A DNA stretch of 64,000 bases from contig JAJEKV010000014.1 in the NCBI GenBank assembly GCA_021234155.1, positions 5,781,563 through 5,845,562 on the forward strand, read 5' to 3'. The stretch's first letter is position 1. Every line of letters begins with the position of its first letter. The DNA is from Isoetes taiwanensis. Its lineage: Eukaryota > Streptophyta > Lycopodiopsida > Isoetales > Isoetaceae. Both the position numbers and the translations under genes were made by a program. Shown piece after piece: positions 11,490-21,150 of the stretch. The notes under the pieces are model-generated. The model was not told the origin of the DNA. It searched no databases and worked only from the letters and a program-made list of their open reading frames with translations.

Positions 11490-11760
11490 TGCAAATGGCG
11501 CTGTGGCGCCATTTGCATCAGTCCAGTGCATCACATGGAAGCAGTTCGTAAACATTTCCCTGCGTTTGGTCGCAGAGGCCTCCACCCAGTCCGAGCCCCT
11601 CCCTTTCGCAAAATTCGAGGAAGATGGTTCAAGGAGAGTGGCTCGACCGGGTGGAGGCACCCGCGACTCACAGGGAGGGAGAGAGCACCACGTAACAACA
11701 CAATGAGAAGCTAGCTACCCTGAATGAACTCGGATGCAAATGGCGCCATTTGCTTAGTCG
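11490..11760. repeat. Palindrome cluster 2 (tggcgcca family)
   Basis: An imperfect double site at about 11,494-11,516 (caaatggcgctgtggcgccatttg) and a single caaatggcgccatttg at about 11,734-11,750. Confidence 0.75.
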
Positions 11761-12009
11761 CCCGGTTTTAACAAGCGGGCGTATCAGACGATTCAGGGCA
11801 AATGCATCCGAAGTTCAAGCATCACATGGAAGCAGCTCGATGCATTTCCTCAGCGTTTCGCTTAGAGGTTTTTCCACCCAAGCCCGAGCCCTCCCTTCGC
11901 AATATTCGGGAAGATGGTTGGAAGGAGAGTGGCTCGACCGGTAGAGGCACTCACGATTCGTAGGAGCAATACATATGCGAATGACTCTAATAGTGTTTAT
12001 GGACTGGAC

Positions 12010-12425
12010 GCAGATAAAAATGGCGCCATGGCGCCATTTGTCAACAACAAGTCCCAAATGTATGCTAATAGACATCGTATAGCAACAAGACCCTACTGTA
12101 AGCTAATAGATATCAAATGGCGCCATGGCGCCATTTGCCAACAACAAGGCCCTACTGTAAGCTAATAGACATCAAATGGCGCCATGGCGCCATTTGCCAA
12201 CAACAAGGCCCTATGGTAAGCTAATAGACATCATATGGCGCCATGGCGCCATTTGCCAACAACAAGGCCCTATGGTAAGCTAATAGACATCAAATGGTTG
12301 GTAGCAACAAGACTCCCTAGAGTAAGCTACCAGGCATTCAAATGGCGCCATGGCGCCATTTGTCAACTAAGACCTTAAAGTGCTTACCAGGCATCTAAAT
12401 AGCGCGTTGGCGCCATTTAGCCCAA
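12010..12425. repeat. Palindrome cluster 3 with 59-bp satellite
   Basis: Double sites tggcgccatggcgcca lie near 12,020, 12,118, 12,177, 12,236 and 12,342. From about 12,100 to 12,295 they form a tandem array of period 59 bp (core starts 12,121, 12,180, 12,239). Each unit is a palindrome followed by 'acaacaaggccct' and 'gtaagctaatagacat'. Unit-to-unit changes are few, so the array is recent or homogenised. Confidence 0.9.
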
Positions 12426-12429
12426 ACAA

Positions 12430-13290
12430 AACAATGCAAGTAGAAGACATACCTGTCCCTTGAGGTACGCTAGCCGCCGCTCCACATTCCGGAGGCCTGC
12501 ACTGTCGCATTTCCATTTCGAAGCCTTTGAATTTGGTCCAAAACAAGTGTGTAGCTAGATGTGTTGAGGGCTTGAACCGGGTGGGGAAATGGCGCCGTAA
12601 ATCACTGAAAACAAAGGACTAAAAGTGGTAGCTTTTTTAGGCGCCGGGCGAATTAGGGCGCATGCTGGCGCTAAGGTCGAGGGCGCGCTTAGGAATCGAA
12701 TCGAAAACGAAAAAAGCTAATGAGAAGCTTCAGAAAACAATTACGCATAACAAACTTTTTTGGGTTGTGTTCATTGACTACAGCGCCAACTGGCTCAGAG
12801 TTGTCCAGCGCCATCGCCCGTCATTTATGCCCGGGCTTTACATGCCCGTGGCGGTCCAGCGCCCATGCCCGCCTCAAAATTTCCATGCCCGCCGATGCCT
12901 GTGGGTCCAGCGCCATGCCCCGGGCCTAAATTTGAATTTTGAAATTAATATTTTCCAATTTAACTCTACCACCAAATTTGAACATAAAATTCAAAATTCG
13001 CGCCCGCCCTTAATTAACATAAAAGTCAAAATTCCGCCCGTAAATTGAAAATTGAGCGCCACGGGTCCAAATTTGAATCGTAAACTTTTAAAATTGTACT
13101 TTGCATTTAAAGCTCCCTCTTTGTCGCCGTTCTCCCTCTTAAGCGACCATGGCAAAGGCTTGAGGCGTTTTCGTTGCCGCGGTTGGTGCCGCCGAATCCG
13201 CTTTGTTCGTTTCATTTCTTGGCTTCGCATAAAGGTAGCGCTTCTTTTCTCGCGCCTAGGCGAAACTTTGCAAAGGCGCGTCGCGTGCGG
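12430..13290. other. GC-rich stretch without a recognised gene
   Basis: Contains 'gcccg', 'ggtccagcgcc' and 'catgcccg' words repeated between 12,800 and 12,930. The open frames here have no protein-like pattern I can name. It could be the promoter side of the plus-strand DUF8039-like gene, but no clear TATA or start is visible. Confidence 0.35.
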
Positions 13291-13299
13291 TCAGGCGCT

Positions 13300-13440
13300 T
13301 CCTTCTTGGCGCTCACAGAAATTCCAGGTGAATCTTGGCACTTTCTTCTTGGCGAATTCTTCTGGGCGCTTTCTTCTTGGAGAATCCTTCTTGGCTCTTT
13401 CTTCTTGGCTCTTTCTTCTTGGCTCTTTCTTCTGCGAATT
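13300..13440 (+). repeat. Minisatellite, 'ctttcttcttggctc' type
   Basis: About eight imperfect copies of a roughly 15-bp unit around 'ctttcttcttggc', with the last three nearly identical. It produces Ser/Leu/Phe-rich frames that should not be read as protein. Confidence 0.8.
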
Positions 13441-13769
13441 TATCTGCTGGGATCAGCTTGATTTTCCTGTTCCATCTACTGCTCCAGGACTTCCCACTAT
13501 GGATCTATCTAATATCAAGTAAGTCCACTATTTCTGGTATGAATTCTGTTACATTGCTACCATGTGTATAGCGTGTCCAAATGCTGACATTAATGCTGCT
13601 AGGAAACTAAGAGCCTTGGTTTCAATTGCAAAGTTGGCATGGGGTGCCCATGTTATGCATGCCTGCTCTTATTGACACATATACATCAATAGGAGCAAGA
13701 ATGCATAACATAGGCACCTCGTGTAGATTTTGTGATGGAGCTAAGCCAAATCGCCCCATGTCACCCACT

Positions 13770-14110
13770 TGGATCAAATGGCGCCAGGGCGCCATTCTAT
13801 TTCAAATACACCATTAAAATGGTGGTCTAAATGGCGCCATTCGGTTGAAAATGGTGCACGCTTGAAATGGTGTAATTTTGGAGCCAAATGGAGCCATGGC
13901 GCCATTTGGTCGAAATGGTGCACTTGGATCAAATGGCGCCATGGCGCCATTTGTTCCAAATTCACACCTATGAATGTGCCATAGGTTTGAATTTGGATCA
14001 AATGGCGCCATTTGATCCAAGTGTTCCGTTTCGACCAAATGGCGCCATGGCGCCATTTAACTCCAAATTTGGACCAAAATTTTTTCTTTTGTACTAAATG
14101 GCGCCATTTT
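13770..14110. repeat. Palindrome cluster 4 inside a long inverted repeat
   Basis: Nine or more ggcgcc-core sites, with double sites near 13,932 and 14,041. They are nested in a larger inverted repeat whose arms are about 13,870-13,975 and 13,979-14,080 with a loop of only a few bases ('aatgtgc'). Arm features in mirrored order are 'tttggtcgaaa', 'cacttggatcaaatggcg', 'ttccaaattca' and 'cctatg'. Single-stranded, this would fold into one long hairpin. Confidence 0.85.
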
Positions 14111-14164
14111 TGCTTGTTTATTGCTTGTTTTTCGTCTAATTCATATGTTCTGAAAAGTGTCGCC

Positions 14165-14566
14165 TTGCTTGATTGAAACAGGTTCAATTTTCCCCTGTAC
14201 AACCTATTCGTCGGAAGGACAATTGTTGCCCGGGGACATATTTTGAATAGAACCACTCTTCATGGGAAGGAAATAGATCCTTCAAATGTAGCAATTGAGG
14301 TCCACGAGTCAAGGTGATCCCATCGCCGAAGCTTCGGTCCCCCGGAGGGGCAGATAACATTGGTGAAGCAGTAGGCACATTCATTCAGTGGCTTAAGAGG
14401 GATGTAAAACAAAATGAGCGCCCCTCAAGTGAAGATACGTCTTCGAGATCCCTCAATTTGCCTTCTTCAGAAGAGGATTCATCTAGTAGTCCACCATCCG
14501 TCAATAGCCATGGGACATCGGTTTCATCGCTCCTTTGTGGTGAACCAAGCAACACAAACAACAAAT
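14165..14566 (+). pseudogene. DUF8039-like fragment of a plant transposon gene
   Basis: Plus strand, two frames. About 14,180-14,312 reads 'LYNLFVGRTIVARGHILN' and 'LHGKEIDPSNVAIEVHES'. After a one-base shift, 14,314-14,566 reads 'NIGEAVGTFIQWLKRDV' then a Ser/Glu/Asp-rich tail. The order 'vArG…HG…V.V…GeAvGtfIqWpk' is the pattern of the DUF8039-type domain found in plant transposon-associated proteins (recalled from family knowledge, not searched). The frameshift makes it non-functional. It is followed about 0.7 kb later by the DUF7869-like segment in the same orientation. Confidence 0.5.
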
Positions 14567-15129
14567 GAAGAAGCGAGATAGTACGAGGAGATTGAAGGTC
14601 ATGAGAATCTAGATGCCCGTCTTGGTCTCCGGGTTGTTTAAGCCCTGAAGATGAGACAGATCTACTACTCCGAAACAGATCTACTAGGTTTGCCATGCTA
14701 CATTCTTCCTCCTGCATTGGATCTAAATGACCGGGGGCGAATATAGTCTTTAGTGATCCTCGGGGATGCTATAGCGATGAGTTCTTGGGTGTATCAAAGG
14801 TGGGCTTTCGGTGGGTAACATAATAGATCCAACGGGAAACCAAAATATCAGTCATGTCATGCTTGTCTTTGAGAGGCCTATAGCTATGACAGTCTAGTAA
14901 CACAGGAGACCCATGATGTTTTGCTTCATGATGGTAGGACGGTTTCACAACATTTACAAGCTCATTTGCTCTCGAGCAGGATGACTTAGAATTTGAGTGC
15001 TTGGAAGCCGATGTTGAGAAGCAATTCAAGAGGAAAAGGAAATATACATATGTGAAGCGGTCGGGGAGGGAACCAAAGGGGATAGCACGACGGAGGAGAG
15101 GATGTGCGCTTCCAAGTCAATCAAGAGTG

Positions 15130-17250
15130 CTCTAAAATCAACATGCCGCAAGGGCGAATGTGTCAAAAAGCCGGAGAGCAAGTATGTGCCTTAAGAAAAG
15201 AATTTTATTCTCAATCAAGCAGTGCCAGGATTACGCTTGTTTTTGATGTGTTGAGTGTAACTTATACAGGGCAGTCGGAGGCGAAAGTAGTGGTCTCTGG
15301 AGTGGAGTGCTGTCAATTCGCATGGCGCGTGGCTTTAGGAGTTGCTCAGTCTACGTTTTATAGTTGGAGGAAGAGGTTCGAGTTAGGTGGAAAACGGCGG
15401 AGACATGGTATCTGAGCTCTAAGAAGCCTAGATCTGTGACACTAGCTACAGAAAGTGTGCTTGATACCTTCATTAGTGAGAATGCGGAGAGCATTCCACA
15501 TAGAAGCAAAAAAGGAAAGGATGATATAAGGGAGAATGTTCGCAAACTTCCTTCCATTCTTAATAAGAAGAGCATACATAAGGAAGTGGGTGCCGTGGTG
15601 GAAGAATTGACAGGAAAGAGTGTAACCTTGCCCTCTTTTTACAATATTTGGAAGAAAGAGTTTCCAGACGCGTCGGCATAGCAAAAATACAGCATTCTCC
15701 AAGTGTAACATATGTGTAGTCATCAGCGTAAATTGGAAAGAACAAAAGATACAAGGGAGAGGCGAACCTTTCAATTCAACGGCGGGCACATATGTTGGAA
15801 CAACGCGTTCTGTGGGAGTCAATATTGGCATTGGCGTGCATTATCACATCGTTCGCCAGAAAGTCACCTTTGCATAATACATGATAAGATGGATCAGGTC
15901 AAAACACTCACACCAAGAAGTCACCATCTCGCAAAGTCTGTTTGGAGAGGAGATCGCTTGAAGAAGCTTGCTGAGCGAGAGCATTGACACATGGTCATGG
16001 TGGGACGGGCTTATGGCCATTTCTCTCTTGATCTTTGGAAGGATGACTCAAACTTTCATGTTGGATCACTTTCTAGGATCCTACACTATCTTGAGTTCTT
16101 TGGAAGAAGACAAGTGCGGTGATACGTGTGGAAGCGAGAACTACAGATTGCAAATTGATGCAAGCCCTAAAAGATACTCGACCCCTGCGGCATAAGCTAG
16201 CCTTGAGACACAAGAGAAGATGCCTTCATCTTCTCACGCCAACTTAGAAGGCTTCAATCCTCTTCCTCGAAATCTCTACTTACAGTTGGATAATGCATCG
16301 GGTCAAAATAAAAATAGATATGTGTTCTCCTACCTCTCTTATTTGACATGGCTTAAGGTATTCGATGAGATTCAGGTTGGCTTCATGATGGTTGGGCATA
16401 CTCATGACGATATTGATGCATTATTTGGGAACTGCTTTATTTGTTTAGCAAGTGCAATCCAAAGTCTCATGTTCCATATTTTGTGGATGAAGTTCCATAT
16501 TGGAAAGGCTTTGTCAAGGGATATATCCCTGATAAAGGCCAACGTCTAACAGGCCATACCGACCCATTGCTATTCCGATTTAAAATGGATGGGAAATGGC
16601 CCATTATGCAATATAAGATGCGGCCAACCCATAAAGAGTGGATTCCAGAAAAGGGAATAAGAATGTGGAAGGAGAATGAAAATGGTGAGCCAACGTTACC
16701 AACAGGGGTGCCTAAAAATATCCCTCCAAGGAAGACATTGAAAGATCTCCACGGCTGGCAGACGGCATCGGCAAGTACATAGCATTGTGGAATTCATACG
16801 CAAAAATCAAGAAGATAGTGTGTTTGCAACGACGATTACAAAGCAACTATGGATTCTTTGGAGCGAGATTCTTTTGTGTTTGGAAGATGTATCTCCGGGG
16901 CGACCTCAAAATGATAACTTTTGTTTGCGTACAAGGCAAGAACCTCTACAAAATTTTGCATTTACTCCAGAGGTCGATGAAGCCATTTGTGCTTGTAAGA
17001 CCTTTGCCTCATTATTGTGGGCGGCCGGATGGCGATCGGTGTTGCCTATGGATGAGTTTGATCCTCATGCACATGTTTCTGAAAGGTATGCTTGTTTTAG
17101 TCCGACGGAGAGGCGATGAAACTCCAACGTGGTTGGGCTTTACTGAAGAAGATGCCATCCTAGATCCGAGTCTACCAATTATGGTCACATTTATGTATCA
17201 TGGTGGATGCTGTTGGTGCATTGACTATCTGAGGTTGCTTAACTAAACAT
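15130..17250 (+). pseudogene. DUF7869-like transposon protein, broken by frameshifts
   Basis: Plus-strand homology continues across at least five frame changes. In order: 'GVECCQFAWRVALGVAQSTF' (15,300-15,360); 'LPSFYNIWKKEFPD' (15,630-15,670) with a Cys/His pair and 'LERTKDTR' (15,730); 'IIHDKMDQVKTLTPR' (15,870-15,920); 'GHFSLDLWKDDSNFHVGSLS' (16,010-16,080); 'LYLQLDNASGQNKNRYVFSY' then 'VGHTHDDIDALFGN' (16,270-16,435); 'YWKGFVKGYIPDKG', 'HTDPLLFRFKMDGKWPIMQY' and 'KGIRMWKENENG' (16,495-16,690). The HDKMD, LDN and GHTHDDID blocks are spaced like acidic active-site residues of an RNase H-like nuclease; that is inference. Family: DUF7869-type, common as mobile, multicopy genes in non-seed plants. 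A second copy lies at 37.7-38.5 kb. Confidence 0.65.
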
Positions 17251-17654
17251 TGGCGACCCAATCCATCAGATCCATCAAGGTATGAGAAGTTAGATGCCAT
17301 ACATTATGCATGGGATGCAAATGGCAAAAGACCAAGAACTGCTCGATTCAAAATACATTGTTGACATGTGGGGGGACATAGCATTAGCTAAAAGCTCTCA
17401 ATCTCAGTCATGTTCTCGATAATTATGTATGTAATTTCTTTTGCTATAATACTTAAGCATTTTGGACAATTAATACATTGTCGATACATCAATTAGCTTT
17501 CATTATCTACACGTTTACTAGTGCTTATACTAACATCCTTACATCTTTTATAATAGGTGTTTAATACACATCATTACATCTGATGCACACATTATTGATG
17601 GCATACATATAATTTAGATGCACATATTATTGATGGCATTATAGAGTCGATGAT

Positions 17655-17972
17655 TCACTCATCTTCAATCCCTGCTAATGTGATCGCATTCAGCTCATAG
17701 GCACGGCGTTCAGGAAGCCAAAGAAGATGGATCACAACACGAGTAAGGCCAGGGCAATGACACTCAGGACCATCAGCTTTGGATTGCAAGTAGGGATCCA
17801 GCTTAACACCTTTATGTATGCACCGAACAATATCATTGTAGCTCATGGAGCAAAGAATGGTCTCAAACCGATCTTCATAAATATTATAAGCCATGGGAGA
17901 TGAATGACTTCTACCACCGAATGGAGCTGCTTTTATAGTCGTTGTAGAATTATTGGTATAATACTTCAGCAT
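17655..17972 (-). CDS. Unknown small ORF, 105 codons
   Basis: Minus-strand frame with protein-like composition ('YNIYEDRFETILCSMSYND', 'VVIHLLWLPERRAYELNAIT'). It begins inside the 22-bp minisatellite, so the true start may be the internal Met at residue 27. I do not recognise it. It may be an exon or fragment of a transposon gene. No neighbour gives a clue to its role. Confidence 0.25.
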   Translation of the reverse strand: MLKYYTNNSTTTIKAAPFGGRSHSSPMAYNIYEDRFETILCSMSYNDIVRCIHKGVKLDPYLQSKADGPECHCPGLTRVVIHLLWLPERRAYELNAITLAGIEDE

Positions 17973-18064
17973 TATTGGTATTATACGTGAGCATTATTGG
18001 TATTATACCTCAGCATTATTGGTATTATACTTCAACATTATTGGTATTATACTTCAACATTATT
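17955..18064 (+). repeat. 22-bp minisatellite
   Basis: About five copies of 'agcattattggtattatac' plus three variable bases. Confidence 0.9.
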
Positions 18065-18109
18065 GGATTCGTAGCTATAAATTCTTTTACCTTGCTTTCA
18101 CTTCTCACT

Positions 18110-18545
18110 TTTCACCTTGCTACTTGATCTTGATCCTTGCTTCTTGCTCCTTCATCTTCCTTGTTCCTTGATCTTCTTGCTACTTGATCTTCCTTGTTCC
18201 ATGATCTTCTTGCTACTTGATCTTCCTTGTTCATTGCTTCTTGCTACAGTTGATCTTGATCCTTGTTCGGAATCCTTGCTACTTCATTCCCGTGCTCCTT
18301 GCTACTTGATCTTGTTCCTTGCTCTTGATCTTGCTACTTGATCTTGTTCCTTGATACTTGATCTTGATCCTTGCTTCTTGCTCCTTGATCTTCCTTGTTC
18401 CTTGATCTTCTTGCTACTTGATCTTCCTTGTTCATTGCTTCTTGCTACTTGATCTTGATCCTTATTCCTTGCTACTTCATTCCCGTGTTCCTTGCTCTTG
18501 ATCTTGCTACTTGCTCTACTCCGCTACGTGTTCCTTGCTCCGTCG
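18110..18545 (+). repeat. Minisatellite of 'cttgctacttgatcttgat' units
   Basis: Irregular tandem array of cttgctacttgatctt(gat/cct)-type words over about 430 bp, including a long internal duplication (18,185-18,250 versus 18,410-18,470). Leu/Pro/Cys-rich frames here are artefacts. Confidence 0.9.
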
Positions 18546-18549
18546 GTGA

Positions 18550-18990
18550 TCCTTGCTTGCTTTTGCAAATGATTGGACCCAATCCTCCCTGGGCTACTCG
18601 GAAGGCACGCAAGCATGCCCGGGCATTACATTGTGGCCCGGAATGGATGAGCTATTTGACCATTTCTTGGAGTGGAGGTTGCACCACGGCCCCACCAAGG
18701 AGCTTACAATGGAGTTGATCAACTTCATTCCGAGGCGATTTGATTGTGGTCATGAGCCACCGATGGAAATTAATCCATCCAATGTTATAAGAGACTTGCA
18801 ATGAGGGGAATGCTTGAACCCCCTCCTTTTCGGGCGAGATGCTACAAACAATTGAGGCCTCTTCTTAAATCTTTGGATATTTAGCACACTCTCTGCGGAT
18901 GCATACATATCGAGTTCATTCATGAAATTTCTAAGGGACGGATGTATGGCCTTATTAGGGTGTACTACAAACGAGTACAACGGTTTTGTG
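18550..18990 (+). pseudogene. Coding-like fragment, unknown
   Basis: A plus-strand frame to 18,804 reads 'WPGMDELFDHFLEWRLHHG' and 'LINFIPRRFDCGHEPPMEIN'. About 90 bp later another frame reads 'IHIEFIHEISKGRMYGLIRV' (18,900-18,960). Two coding-like blocks in different frames suggest a decayed gene. I cannot name the family. Confidence 0.3.
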
Positions 18991-19273
18991 GAGTTGGGTC
19001 CTCTCTTCTTACGTGAATATCATCTGTGGAATTACTTTTTCTAATGACTAGGTACCCCATATGGTGGGAAGAATCAGTTTTGGGATATCGTGAGCTCTTG
19101 ACTCCTAACCCGGATCGTGGGTTAGACCTCATGAGAGCAAAGGGAAAGGGGAAGGGTTAGGAACACGGGGAAGGTTACTAGGGACATACATAGTTCATAC
19201 TTCGGTCTCTATTGTGTTTGGAAGTTGGTTTATGATACCGTGTTATTATGTTCTCTAAATATTCATGTATGTA

Positions 19274-19414
19274 TGATACACGGGTACTGCATGTGTATAC
19301 AACCCCTGCATAAGGTCTATGATACAGGGTACTGTACACGTGTATACAACCCCTGCATAAGGTCTATGATACAGGGTACTGTACACGTGTATACAACCCC
19401 TGCATAAGGTCTAT
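19274..19414 (+). repeat. 47-bp tandem repeat, three copies
   Basis: Unit starts at 19,274, 19,321 and 19,368, each 'gatacagggtactgtacacg' followed by 'tgtatacaacccctgcat' and 'aaggtctat'. Copies 2 and 3 are identical. The unit contains the near-palindrome gtacacgtgtatac. Confidence 0.95.
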
Positions 19415-19419
19415 ACAAC

Positions 19420-20697
19420 CCCCATAATAAAAAAATTCCAGTTTACTAAAAATTTTCCCATTATAATGAAATTGTGCTTAAAGCAGAGTTTGATTACAGT
19501 GCGTCTAATCCTTTCAGCAGAATGAGAGGAGTTTAGAGCATTTCTCAACAAGTATTATGCTGCATCGACCCTGCGTCGCCTCTATCTAATTGTAGACAGA
19601 CCAAGCATTGTCTTTACGGCATCAAAAATTGTCTCTTCCTAATTTATTTGGTGGAGTAGGTATTCGATTTGGTCTTTTTGTGTTTATTTCGTATTCTTGC
19701 ATGAATCTTGGAATTTTATGTTAGTTGGCAGTTTGTTCATATAATTTAACTCGATATTAGCTCAATGTAATTATGAACAAAAGGTGTGTTTGTGCTGATG
19801 GCTTTACACAGTGAAGCAACCAGGTTCAAGATATTCCATGCAAGGCATATTCTGAGCTCTCCCATGATAAGCATCCGCACGCACTGTATCTTTTATTTTT
19901 AATTCATCTAGCATATTATATTCTAGGGAATGATTGTCGTTTGCCTTGATGGACTTGCTAAACTACTTGACACCTTAGGTGTACAGTTCTTCAAGTAAAG
20001 TTCTTCAGGCACTGCTTTAATTTGCTAGCTAAAATTTAGTTCTTTGAATCCTTAGGCTAAGTATCATATGGTTAGTACCTTCTTTCCTGTAAGCATTCCA
20101 AAAAGGGGTGTGCAGCAACAGGGGGATGAACCATTTCATTGGGATCAGATGCACATACATCGTAATGGGTTATTAGAGTATTACAGAAGCCGAAGAAGAT
20201 TGTTGGAAAGTTAAAAAGGTAATATATGCAAGAAACTTAAGGGGTAAGTTCTTACCATAGAAGTTTTAGCTCAATTGATCCCCTGTATTGTCTGCCCCTT
20301 TAATTTGGTGCCAGCTTGAAGTTTACTAAAAAAGTGCAGGCAGGGCCTGTTTATCTAATCCTAATGTACCCTTTGCCTTGTTTTAGTTTTAGGATGAGTT
20401 TTCCTCTTTCGATCACAATTTTATGCTCTCTTTTCAATGCATCTTTTTCCTTTAGCTCCTGCATCTTTTTTTTCTTCGTAATGTCCATAGTTTTTCTCCT
20501 GCATACTTTGTCCATAGTTCAAGAATTTATTTCTTAGATCTGATACTGCTATAGATATTGTTATGTAAGATAGCATAACTTAAGCATATACCCATCCATA
20601 CTTTGTCCATAGATGTGTTTGCTTTGTGATTTACATCTAGGAAGAGCCCATCAGTTTTTGATGTCCTATGTTGTATCAGGCTTGGACTTTAGAGTTA
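19420..20697. other. Intergenic, no recognised gene
   Basis: A/T-rich text with only short random frames. Nothing with domain-like pattern was seen. Confidence 0.5.
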
Positions 20698-20925
20698 TTT
20701 TTATAATTCATGCTCTACTGAAACTGAAATGAACTTCCAATGCACTCTGTGAATATATATGTATATTATGCCTATTTATGCTATCACAACCTAGCATTTG
20801 TGGGCTTTCCTTTTTATAATTCATGCTCTACTGAAATTGAAATGAACTTCCAATGCACTCTGTGAATTTATATGTAGATTATGCCTATTTATGCTATCAC
20901 AGCCTAGCTTTTGTGGGCTTTTGGA
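20698..20925 (+). repeat. 114-bp tandem duplication
   Basis: Two adjacent copies beginning 'tttttataattcatgctcta' and ending 'tttgtgggctt', with about seven single-base differences. Confidence 0.92.
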
Positions 20926-21150
20926 AAGTTCAGTGGTTCAAACCCTGGAGCCTGTATGGAAAACACTAATATTAAATAAGTCAACACACTAGGTGGCATC
21001 ATTATATATGTATTTGGAGTTGTATTAGGCAGGGGTTTTTTAATCCTAGTAGTAATGATTGTACTAGCCCATTGTATGGGTCCCATGACCTATTGGTCTC
21101 CGTAGACGTTAAAAAAACTATTCTATTCTATTCTATTCCTTCATTATTAA
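20915..21150 (+). mobile_element. SINE-like element with TTCTA-repeat tail
   Basis: An internal 'ggttcaaaccc' at about 20,935 fits a Pol III B box. The body ends with 'agcccattgtatgggtccca', 'cctattggtctccgtagacg', an A run and (ttcta)n. The last 110 bp recur at 51,656-51,745 and, diverged, at 1-130. The A box was not placed with certainty. Confidence 0.5.

Noticed and set aside
12100-12300. CRISPR-like array
   Set aside because: Repeats are palindromic with near-identical spacers and the DNA is from a eukaryotic nucleus.
13052-13522. 156-codon plus-strand ORF before the DUF8039-like segment
   Set aside because: Its second half is the 'cttcttggctc' minisatellite and the first half has no protein-like pattern; could be a leader but unsupported.
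13769-14256. Repeated 'MAPWRH'-type peptides on both strands
   Set aside because: They arise because the palindrome atggcgccatggcgcc translates to similar peptides in both directions; no independent coding evidence.
18117-18718. Leu/Pro/Cys-rich ORFs in the 'cttgctacttgatctt' array
   Set aside because: Translation of a minisatellite; the frame follows the repeat, not a protein.
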